Shown here one piece after another: positions 21,992 through 32,000 of a stretch of DNA of 64,000 bases. The stretch covers positions 1,045,001 to 1,109,000 of the forward strand of contig JAWNZC010000122.1 of assembly GCA_035771165.1 (NCBI GenBank). Direction: 5' to 3'. The first letter of the stretch is position 1. Each line of letters opens with the position of its first letter. Origin of the DNA: Paragorgia papillata (taxonomy: Eukaryota; Cnidaria; Anthozoa; Scleralcyonacea; Coralliidae). The translations under genes were made by a program, and so were the position numbers. A model generated the notes under the pieces. That model saw only the letters and a program-made list of their open reading frames with translations. It did not search any database and had not been told where the DNA came from.

Positions 21992-22097
21992 TAGGATAAA
22001 AACCGAATGGGAGGTCTTTCACTGAAATTCAAGACCGAGGCGCGTAGCGCCGAGGTCTTGAATTTCAATGAAAGACCGACCATGAGGTTTTTATCCT
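21992..22097. repeat. Hairpin palindrome left of the recombinase element
   Basis: GGATAAAAACCGAATGGGAG...AATTCAAGACC pairs with GGTCTTGAATTTCAATGAAA...GGTTTTTATCC around GAGGCGCGTAGCGCCGAG. The loop motif resembles other GAGGCG..GCCGAG hairpins in this window. Confidence 0.85.
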
Positions 22098-22378
22098 GTT
22101 TATATACCCAGCACACCCATTTTCTATTGTTGTCAAGAGGTTTTGGAAAATTTTTCTTGGTTCTTATGTCATAATTTAAGCGAATGAATAAAGTTTCCTG
22201 CCGATTTTTGGCTAATTACATGGTTTATTTGAATAGCGAAGACAATGCCTAATTTTAATATCGGAGACCTTTTGTTTTGACAATTTTAAAATAAAGTGCT
22301 CTGAAGTTTGATAAGTGATAAAATTGCAGAAAGTCATAGGTTCGCACTTTGGGTGGTTTTGGGTTAGGTTGAGGAGTA

Positions 22379-24066
22379 ATGGAGACGGAAGATTCTGACC
22401 CAGACTTGTACATTACTCAGTCAAGTCCACAGCGAGAAAGAACTGTACCGGCATTTGATGATTGCTATCGAGAGGCATTATCAACTATAGAACCAAATGA
22501 AGATAATTGGCCGTGGGGTGTCAACATAGACGAAGTCGATGAGCAACCAGCTGTAGCGGATTTGAATCGGTTTGCAGCGCCTGTATCTGAGATCGAAATT
22601 CAAGCTAAGATAGGCGATTGTGTGCCCAAGTCGACAAAATACAAAGATAAGTGGGCTGTTACGTTGTTTGAGGATTGGCGAAAGCAAAGAAACATGCAAG
22701 TCTGCAATGTTAATAAGGGAAGTGTCGGTGGTCAAGCGCCTGGTTTAGAAGTTATAAAAAATTCCCTAGAAGTAATGTTGGACGATGAACTAAATCGGAC
22801 ATTGGCATGTTTCATTTGTGAAGTAAGAAAAACTGATGGAAGTAAATACCCGCCAAACACACTTCATGGGATAATCGCTTCAATTCAACATTATTTGAAA
22901 GGGAAGGGTAGAGTAGTGAGGTTATTCAACGACGAAAAATTTGTGTATTTGAGAAATGCGTTGGACGCTGTGATGAAAGAAAGTGCTTCAGTAGGCCTTG
23001 GACTCGCTAAGAAAGAAGGGGAAGTTATAACATTGAACGAAGAAGAAGAGCTTTGGCAGAAAGGAGTTCTCGGAGATTCGCATCCTCAACAATTACTTGA
23101 TACTTTGGTTTTCCTATTTGGCATTCATTTCGCGTTAAGAGGAGGCAGTGAACATAGAAGACTTCGAGCAGAAAACTCACAAACTGTTAAAAGCGTCGAC
23201 AAACAAACTGGCATGCAGTACTTAGAGTATCGTGAAGATGTTTCGAAAACAAACGCTGGGGGACTCAAAGATCGAAAACTGGAAAGAAAGGTGACGCGTG
23301 CATATGAGAATAAAGAGAACAAGAAACGCTGCATTGTTCGTTTGTACGAAAAATATATTAGTTTGTGGTGAGTATATGTGATATATTTGCGCTTTTAATG
23401 AATATTGTGAAATTATAGCTCAATGGATGTATGTGCTAATAAGTTACTGCATGTTTAATAGTCAGAGATACGTTATGGTAAAGTTTTTTTGTTTTTTTTT
23501 ATATTTGTAGCCCTAGTGTTGGCGCTGGGAAGTCGACCGGTTTTTATCGAAGTGCTTTGAAATGTCCCAAGCCAAACTGTTGGTACAGCGATGTTCCTGT
23601 CGGCCATAATAAACTGGCTTCGACTGTTAAACGATTATGCGAGCAGGCCGGTATATCTGGATATAGAACAAATCATTCCTTACGAGCAACAGCAGCAACA
23701 AGGATGTATGATAAGGGAATTGATGAGCAGCTTATATGCGAAAAAACTGGTGAGGCATATATAAAGCGTTTAGTTTTATTTTTTGAATTATCTATGGACT
23801 CAGTATTTTCATTGCAAATTTTAGGTCACCGAAGCAATGCCGTGAGGGCGTATAAAAGAACTTCAAGGGAACAAGAAGTTGAAGTGTCTGACATTTTGTA
23901 TGGTGTTAATGTGACTAAGTTGAAGAAAGCAAGAGAAGAAGAACGATGTGAGACTAAAAGTAAAAGTTGTGTAGAAGGGAGTAAATGCGAAAATGAGAGT
24001 GCAAGCGAAATGCCTAATCGTAATAAGGCTCCGATAAACATAAATTTTAATTTTGTTGTAAATTGA
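22379..24066 (+). CDS. DUF3504/Crypton-type tyrosine recombinase (three exons)
   Basis: Exons 22,379-23,367, 23,511-23,749 and 23,825-24,066 join in frame with GT...AG introns of 143 and 75 bases. The second intron is a multiple of three without a stop, so it reads through as a 25-residue insert if unspliced. The N-terminal half has a core-binding-like region (STKYKDKWAVTLFEDWRKQR). Catalytic residues are visible: Arg in FALRGGSEHRRLR, H-x-x-R in TNHSLRATAATRMY, then GHRSNAVRAYKRTS with the His and the Tyr nucleophile in the third exon. Spliced length is about 489 aa. This domain occurs in Cryptons and in domesticated host proteins (ZMYM, QRICH1, KCTD1-like). Intact frame and catalytic set suggest a potentially active copy. 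Tail residues are Lys/Glu-rich. Confidence 0.8.
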
Positions 24067-24184
24067 AGTGTGTGTAACGTTGTTGTTACTCTTGTTATTC
24101 TGTAGCTTGTTTTTTTGAGTAAATTTTTGTTGCGTGAAAATTTTGCTTCACTAACGGATATTTAATTTCACGACCTGATATGGT

Positions 24185-24270
24185 CTTGAATTCAAAATTC
24201 AAAACCCGGTACAGGTCTTGAATTTGAATTCAAGACCTGTACCGGGTTTTGAATTTTGAATTCAAAACCT
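24185..24270. repeat. Palindrome inside the recombinase element's right end
   Basis: AATTCAAAACCCGGTACAGG...TTCAAGACC arms mirror each other around TTTGAATTC. It shares TTCAAGACC with the hairpin at 21,992-22,097. Confidence 0.8.
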
Positions 24271-24397
24271 GGTATTTTTGCATATTCAGCCCCGCTCTCC
24301 CCTGTATATAATCAAAAGCCGCCACCAACTTTCAATGCGAGGTCTTGAGTCAAATACCAAAACCGATTGAGAACAATAGAAAATGGGTGTGGTGGGT

Positions 24398-24563
24398 ATA
24401 TAAAAAGGCTTATTAATCGAGTGCGAGGTCTGTACGGGAAAGTATTTGCCTGAGGTTTTCGTACAGACCGAGCGACGAAGGAGCGAGGTTTGTGCGAGAG
24501 AAACCGAGGGCAAATACTTTCCCGTACAGACCGAGAAAACGAGGTTAATAAGCCTTTTATTAT
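24398..24563. repeat. Hairpin palindrome right of the recombinase element
   Basis: TATATAAAAAGGCTTATTAA...GGTCTGTACGGGAAAGTATT pairs with AATACTTTCCCGTACAGACC...TTAATAAGCCTTTTATTATA. Confidence 0.85.
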
Positions 24564-24965
24564 ATGGCTTTTGGTTTAAATTTGTTTTCTTATCTGTTTT
24601 TAGTTCTACGTTTGTCTTGATCAGGTGTCGCTGTTCACCTTAGTTCTTTATTTTGTGCTTGTTCGTTTGGCTTCACGTTTACACCTGTTAGGCTTTTATT
24701 TTTCGCGCTTTTAAATAAGACGTTTTTATAAAAAGAAACACTGATGTTTCAGGACGTATTATTGTTCAAAATTTTCCAACGAATATATCTAATTCGCTTT
24801 TATTTTCATTCAAATCAACTCAGCAATTTTCCCGCCAAAACTTGCAGGTCATTAGGGCGTAATGCCCTCTCACATGCAGTGCCGAGAGGGCATTACGGCT
24901 TTTTCCGGACCTCTCAGCAACCAATCAGCGTGCGCCGTTTGGAGTAATGACCCGAAAACAAGCCC

Positions 24966-25142
24966 AGCCATATAATAAAAACTTCTTATTAACCGAGAGC
25001 GCGGTCATTACGGGAAAATATCAGACCGAGGTCTTGACAGTACGGACCGAGCCCGTAGGGCGAGGTCTGTGCATAAAGACCGAGGTCTGATATTTTCCGT
25101 AATGACCAAGCGGACGAGGTTAACAAGAAGTTTATTATATGG
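24966..25142. repeat. Hairpin palindrome with GCCATATAATAAA ends
   Basis: Arms start GCCATATAATAAAAACTTCT and contain CGGTCATTACGGGAAAATAT, mirrored to ...AGAAGTTTATTATATGGC. The end motif is shared with 24,548-24,565 and 25,489-25,505, defining a family. Confidence 0.85.
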
Positions 25143-25890
25143 CATTTTGAAACAACATACCATACATTTATAACTTGTCATAATACGTATTTTAGTCAGT
25201 TTAGTGTGACCTCGAGCGTGTGACATAAACTCATCGTTTTCAATGTTGTTGCTCTTGTTGTCATTGCTTTCGGACTCCTAAACTTGCTTCCAGATTACTC
25301 ATCGTCCCAATCATACATAAATAATTTAGTCCTCAGATTGTTGAATTCACAAAATTCTTGCGGTTTTTTTGCAAACAACATGGCTGGCAAAATCCGTAAT
25401 GACCGCGGTCGTTTCGGAAAATAATCGACCGGCACGTGACGCGTCTCGGCCAATGAGAACACACCATTTCAACGGAAGTAACTTGTGCCATATAATAAAA
25501 CCTGTATATAAACCGCGGTACATCAATGAAAACCGACTTGATCATATTATAATGTTAAATAAAGTACCTGCAAGGAAGTTAGGATATTCTTAATGCTTTA
25601 AATAACACCACCATGAATGATCTTAAGACCCATCATTATCTAGACCAAAAAAATCAAACAAAAAGACAAAACAATTAAAAATTCTCGCTTATATTGTTTC
25701 TAAGGATTCTGACTGGATTTTCGAGTTATACTAAATAAACTATTACTGTCGTGGCAATAGAAGCGTTCCGTAAATATATATATACAAACGAGCAAGTGTG
25801 ATTTTGTTCACGGAATGTCAGAAAGTGCTCAATACCATAAAGGTAGAGCGAATATAGTATATATATATATGTACTATTTACAGAATGAGT
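25143..25890. other. No supported gene
   Basis: Contains a half-hairpin end (GCCATATAATAAAACC, about 25,489) and otherwise unassigned AT-rich sequence. Confidence 0.45.
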
Positions 25891-25962
25891 GGCCGTTCTG
25901 TATCGGAGTATACAGACACGAGGCGAAGCCGAGTGCCTGTATCCCGATACAGAACGGACACG
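25891..25962. repeat. Hairpin with GAGGCGAAGCCGAG centre
   Basis: GTGGCCGTTCTGTATCGG... pairs with ...CCGATACAGAACGGACAC. The central GAGGCGAAGCCGAG also occurs in the hairpin at 39,474-39,584. Confidence 0.8.
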
Positions 25963-26399
25963 ACTTCTAAAACGATCCGATTTGGTAAGTTCATTGGCGT
26001 AGTAATTTTTCTAAAACTGAAACCCGTCAAGTTTATGTAAATCAAGAGGAATCTGTATCACATATACAGACACTCATTAAACATGGATTTTCTTTGTTTT
26101 CCTCATGAATTATTAATGAGTTTTAGAGATATCTTTCTCAAACCATTAATAATTCATGAGGAAAACATAATGAATCAGTTACCGAGACGTTGTTGTGAAA
26201 TGTGGTAATAAACTCGGCTATCTTGTCGTTTTTCAACACACTTCTCGGTGTTTTCAAATCAGATAATAAACGGCTTCTCGTGTATGATATATTACATATA
26301 AATGTCCAAACTTTTATCTTTTTATCTAGATATGTTATACAAATTTTTATCCGCATGTTTACCTACATGTTATGCAAATTTTTATCTGTACTTTTACTG

Positions 26400-26690
26400 A
26401 ACTTTATGAATATTTTCACTGAACCTTTGTTTTGCTCTAAGCTAATTTGCATTACCTCACATATACACTGAACTCTAACAACCTCTCTTTATTGCCTGAT
26501 GACCGTGCATACTTGTACGTGAAACTCCGAGTAGTAATCATTAAAATTTTATTATGATTTTGTTTCGTCTTTGATTTATTATACATTTATATTGCTCTGC
26601 TACTAGCATTGAGCACTGTTGTATATATTTATATATTTATATATTTATATATTTATATATATATATATTTATATATATATATTCATATAT
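26400..26690 (+). mobile_element. Penelope-type element 3' end remnant
   Basis: This segment holds a hammerhead-like motif, then TTTTGTTTCGTCTTTG..., ATTGAGCACT and a TA/TATTTA microsatellite, in the same order as the PLE 3' region at 779-979. No coding part is retained. Confidence 0.55.
26491..26538 (+). ncRNA. Hammerhead-like ribozyme motif, third copy
   Basis: Stem I is ATTGC/GTAAT (one G-U). CTGATGA is at 26,496-26,502. Stem II is CGTGCA/TGTACG with a TACT loop. GAAA is at 26,521-26,524. Stem III is CT/AG with a CCG loop, then UA (26,532-26,533). The usual G-C pair closing stem II next to the core is a C-U mismatch here, so activity may be weak. Confidence 0.6.
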
Positions 26691-26696
26691 TCGTCA

Positions 26697-26867
26697 AGTT
26701 GAACAATTCATTTGCTAAGATTCGTTGACAACTTCCTGTTTTGAATTTGATTGGTGTTTTTTGGCAAATAATCCTGTTCCTTATTGGTTGTTTAAAAACC
26801 AGAAATCTATCAAATTCAAAACAGGAAGTTAGCAAAAATTTTCATCAAATGAATTGTTCAACTTGAG
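26697..26867. mobile_element. MITE with TCAAGTTGAACAATTCATTTG ends
   Basis: About 21-bp perfect terminal inverted repeats plus an inner pair AACTTCCTGTTTTGAATTTG / CAAATTCAAAACAGGAAGTT. Confidence 0.8.
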
Positions 26868-27535
26868 GAATATATTGCAACGATATTTTAGGAACATTTC
26901 TATTGCCAGGACAGTAATGTGTCAAATATCTTCAAAGAGCCCGTATCCTACGGCCTACCTTATTTGTTTGCTAGATATTCAACCGGTAATTCACAGCAGT
27001 GCGTCATTGTCAGTCTGCCTAGATCGCCCAAATAAGGCAGTAGCTGTTGTCTCCTGCTCCAAATACAGATTTCCACTAATTTTTATATAACGACTTGAAT
27101 AATATTTTGTATATACATAACATTATAAAACTCACTTTGTTGTTGATTTAAGAAAACCTTTATATAATTACGGTATTAATTAGACACTAAAACACTTACT
27201 TAAATACTTATTTTCCTTTTTTTTTTTTTGTTAACTTTTTTCCCTTGTTTTCATTTTGTAGTAAATCAGTCCCCGACGCCGTCACGATTTTCGAAAATAA
27301 AATACAAAAAATTTGAAAACGTAATGCTGAGAAATTGAAGAGATACCGAACGGGACACCAACACAAAAACTAACAGTGACAACATTTCTACACCTTTTGA
27401 AACAAATTTGACGTAGTTTTACCAAGCAAATGTCTAGAATCTGATTTTTTGGTCGCATATGAATATTTTGGTATTGCTTTTGACAATTCCGAAATTAAGG
27501 CAGGAATCTCAAAAAAAAAAAAAGAGAGAAAAAAT
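26868..27535. other. No supported gene
   Basis: Short frames only, no domain recognised. Confidence 0.5.
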
Positions 27536-28012
27536 CCCATGAAATGAAAATTAAGTTTGTCTTATTTGAAAGAACACTTAAAATTATAGAGTAACACCTT
27601 TTCCAGTTTTTTGTTTCCTTGCTTTGTTCTTGGGATATTTTAGTTTGTTTGATATGCAAATTAAACATTTTGACGTCGTATAGGTGCATAATGAGCTATA
27701 GGAGAAGGTTAGATATACTTTCTATTATCAAACCAAATTAATTTGAATGAAGCACGTGGATGTGTTTCGTCCACAACACTAAACATGTAGATCTTCAAGT
27801 GATTATTATATTTGATAATAGCAAAGATATATAACTTTTTCGATAACTCATTATGCACGTGTGACGTCGAAATGTTTAATTTGCATATCAAACAAACTAA
27901 AATATCTTAAGAACGAAGAGCAAGGAAACGAAAAACTGGAAAAGATGTTACTCCATAATTTTAAGTGTTCTTTCAAATAAGACAAACTTAATTTTCGTTT
28001 CACATGCACTTT
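27536..28012. mobile_element. Long inverted-repeat element, about 160-bp arms
   Basis: Left arm AAAATTAAGTTTGTCTTATT...ATGCATAATGAG-like and right arm CTCATTATGCACGTG...AATAAGACAAACTTAATTTT are about 90% complementary over about 160 bp. Spacer about 150 bp. Non-coding. Confidence 0.8.
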
Positions 28013-28430
28013 AAGTTTCATTTGTTCTTGAACACACTGCCTAGGCAGCACTTTCACATTGAAAGTGTTCAAATATATCTTGGTTGAAAATCCGAAAAAA
28101 TATTACTTTTATGTTGGTACTACTTTAGGGGACAAAGGGTGACATACATTTTTGAAAAGGTCTTTATGTGTAGTAAACAAATGTGATAGCATTTGCCAAT
28201 GTGTCATCTTCTATCATATTTTAGAAAAGTCGGTTTAGCACATTATTTTGCCTTATGCCGACATTTTAGATAGATTCAAACTTCTATTTTGCGAAATATG
28301 GGCAAAAATGGCTCCTTTTTTGTCGCACTGTGGGTATGATATTTTTTAGACCCTAAAAGGTTTAATGTAATATATATATATTAAAGTTCGATGATTAATA
28401 CTTTGAAAGTTTTCATGGCCATAATGTAAT
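28013..28430. other. No supported gene
   Basis: Nothing recognised apart from a short TA tract near 28,370. Confidence 0.5.
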
Positions 28431-28529
28431 ATAAATAAGTCTTGTGGAAACACCACGTAAAATATTTATTTGCTTATATTTATTTAGCAAATAAATATTT
28501 CACGTGGTGTGTCCACAAAACTTATTTAT
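28431..28529. repeat. Hairpin element ATAAATAAGT...
   Basis: TTGTGGAAACACCACGTAAA...ATAAATAT arms mirror each other. One arm recurs alone at 29,412-29,452, directly upstream of the last TRAF6 exon on its strand. Confidence 0.8.
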
Positions 28530-29049
28530 ATATATTAAAGTATTATTAAAATTTAGTATAATCAAACAAGTTAAATAGCGAAGTAATGGCATTTCTAGCT
28601 CTCATGCTGGAAAACGGCCTGTTGGGGGTTAGGTTTAGAAAAAAATTATATATATATATATATATATGCTATCATCCAAAAATGGGAACTAGACATGTTG
28701 ACCTTCATCACCATGAACATTAGCCTTCGTCCCCCCAAGTGGTACCAATCAATCAATTTTGGGATGCTGACTCATGCAGTATTTTATGTTGTTTGTATAA
28801 AATTTATTTACAACATAGTGTTTTTCGAAAGTTCATCTATTCTTCAGCGTTTTTTTTTAAATAACAATACGAAAACAAATCCTCCCTCCCCATCCTCCCA
28901 CACGAAAAAGAAAATAGACGAAATAAAAGGGGAGGGGAAAATGACAAAAAAACAAAACAAAAATATCCACAATAAACATTAAACAACAACAAAGATATTG
29001 ATATTTATGAAATAAAAGATTTTAAACTGTTTATTATTCATAGTAGTCG

Positions 29050-32000
29050 TTAGTGGAAAACCTGGACTCGAATCAGGAGACAATCGTTTTTCACGTATTG
29101 GCGATCTTGAATTGTTTCCAGATGAGCAAATTCGACGTAGCCATATCCTTTGTGGTTTCTTGGAGTCGTAGGGCGCTGGAAGGCGAGTAGGTTAGGCCTG
29201 GTAATCAAGGTTTCGCTGATGTGACGTTTGTACTCGTTATCGTCACTTTGGTCAAGAATGGATAAAGATATTCTGCCAGAGAACGGCCATTCCAAGGTAT
29301 CATCCCACTCGGATTGCATCATGTGGACAAATAGGGAAACATGAGTGCCATAACCAGTGTCCACTCCATTAGGATTCACCCTAAGATACGTAAAGCGAAC
29401 TCTATTAGTATCTAGATAAGTTTTGTGGAAACACTACGTAAAATATTTATTTGCTAATTGCTAAGCTTTCAAAGAATTAAACTCTATTAGGTTTAGTTTA
29501 TATTATTATTTTCGCTTGTGATTAATTGTTGGCATATTCGCCATAGCACTAAATTCTGTAGTCACATCTACAGATAACTAACAATTATTGAACGAGGTCG
29601 AGCATGATATCAAGAATTACCAAGACCGAGGTTTGTATTATCTGCCGAAGCCAAAGGCTGAGACAGAGAAACAAACCGAGGCCTTGATAATTCTTGATAT
29701 CATGCGATAACCGAGTCCTAACAACACGAAACTGTTCGTCCATAAACGACAAAACGACAGAGAATAAAATGCAGAGAATATATTTTTACAATGTCAACGT
29801 TTCGATCCCACAATAAAAGTAGAAGTGTAATAAATACGTACCAAAGGGGCGAAAGAATTTACTTCTAAAGTTTCTGCTAAAGAGTTTTTCTTTTTAAATT
29901 CGTGTTTCGTGTACCAGTTCATCAACGCTGTTGATTTTCGGACGAGTAGAACGAGTATATATTTATTTAATTACTTTAGCCGATAATAATTATATAGGCT
30001 ATTGTCTGTAGAAATGATGTCATATCTTTACATATAAAAAAACTTGTATCTGTATGTGACGTCAGAATTCAATGCAGCTATCAGATTGTCCGTATGCCAA
30101 CAACCAATCACATTCCAGTTAGAATGGGAAATGCATATGACAATTTTTCGCGTGATTTAGACAGAAAATATCCTGCTCCATCTGCCCGCCCAAAAATAAA
30201 ACATGGCTGACAAAATGAGATAATACAAAAATAAACACGATAACTTCCCAACGAAGTTCGGGACACTCTACGGTAATGTAATACGAAATCAACTGTAAAA
30301 TAGATATACCTCAGGCAAAGCTTGTAGCCATAAAAACTGGTGTAGAATGGCGGACTGTGTACGGCAGTTGCTACTCCTTGCTGAGCATTCTCCAAATGCC
30401 GTGCATAACCAACTATACGCCAAAGGTAAACACCATTGCACATGCGTGCCTCCAATTCCACAATACTATTCTTGATAGCGTTAACTGTTGTGCCGTGGTC
30501 ATTTTGCTGTCGTTCCATGCGATTGCTTTGTTCACGAAGTTTTCTTTCCACTTGCTCCATGCTGGTCTTCACTTGATTAATAGTCTCTCCATTCTTGGCC
30601 ACTAGTCGATTCATCTCGTCAAGGGAGGATCCAGTTGCTGCTGATGCACCTGCTTCAGTTTTGGATGAAGCTCCTCTGGTTTTCTCTGCCGTTGTCTGGT
30701 TTTGATTGTTTGGCAGCCCATTGGGAATTGCGGCGACAACAAAAGACAAATGAGCGGCGATATCGTTCAGGAGATGAGCAGGGAGATTTGCTCGTAATCC
30801 CTAAAATAAGATTATTATTATTATTATTATAATACCATGATCGCCTCGGATTCTTTTGTTCTCCGAGGGAATGTAAATCTCGTATTTCCCTCATCGCTCA
30901 TGCAAGAGGGAAATTTTCCCGTGCATGTTGATGAGGGAAAATTAGAAGACAAAGAAATCCTTTGTCTTCTTCTAATTTTCCCGTGCATGTTGATGAGGGA
31001 AAATTAGAAGACAAAGAAATCTTTTGTCTTCTTCTAAATTTCCCGCTTGCATATATTTTCCCTCATTAACATGCACGGGAAAATTAGATGCAACTTCTCT
31101 GATCAACCGTGTAAATTTCCTGTCGGTAAGATTCTCAAAGTTTTCCTCGGCGATCATAATATTACAAACTAATAACATGACTTTTCGGGAAATTAGCGAT
31201 TAAATTTCCCTCAAGTCGTGTTATTACTTATAAATATTGATTTATAAAGCGCAAATTATCATACAAAAATGTTCACATGCGCTATGTTTACAAATTAATT
31301 TAGTTACAAAACATATATATATAAAATAGTATCCAACATTTATATTTAAAACCGTAAAATTATCTATTAAAATAGTGTTACACTAAGAACTAAGATTATA
31401 TGCTGCACGAAATAAAAAAGTCTTTAATTGTTTTTTGAAACTAAAAAGAGATTGTACTTGTCTAATTTCCTTTGGTAAACTGTTCCACAAACTGGGAGCT
31501 GCAAATTGGAATGCTCTGTCACCAAGTGTGGGTAATGACTTGGAAGAAGGCACAGCTAAAAGTAGTTCATCATTTGATCAACGATGATGACATGAATGAT
31601 CTTTGATATGAATGAGCTCACATAAATATTGTGGAGCCAAACCGCAAATTTCTTGGAAGGTTAAAACAAGAATTTTAAATTTAATTCTAAATTTAACCGG
31701 TAGCCAATGAAGTTCTTTTAAGTAGGGAGTAATATGTGCAAATTTCGGAACCTTACAGACCAACCTTGCAGCGGCATTTTGGACTCTTTGTTGGACTCAG
31801 ATGGTTTCAAAGTTTCCAAAGGTTGTAGACACAAGCAAGTACTACTCGCCACTCTATGGATCATCTTCACTCACGTGATCGGTGGGTGGCCTTATTGGTG
31901 GAGTGAAACAATACGAAACCTTTGAATAAGAATAAAGCGAAATTTCCAAAGGATAAAAATGGTACACCAATATGGTTGCCATTTCATTGTTTCAGTATAC

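Larger units (their letters stand above)
22101..24402 (+). mobile_element. Tyrosine-recombinase element bounded by 31-bp inverted repeats
   Basis: TATATACCCAGCACACCCAT plus TTTCTATTGTT (22,101-22,131) is mirrored at 24,372-24,402 with one mismatch. The 2.3 kb between carries one spliced DUF3504/Crypton-type recombinase gene. Palindromic hairpins lie just outside both ends and one inside the right end. Classical Cryptons lack terminal inverted repeats, so the structure is unusual. Confidence 0.65.

Noticed and set aside
30972..31178. Conserved 68-aa protein shared by 31.0 and 54.3 kb
   Set aside because: It lies entirely within palindromic modules of a mobile element, and the identity is explained by recent transposition.
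31578..31763. Stand-alone small host gene
   Set aside because: Motifs match the C-terminal reverse transcriptase tail of CR1/L2 LINEs; it is a relic.
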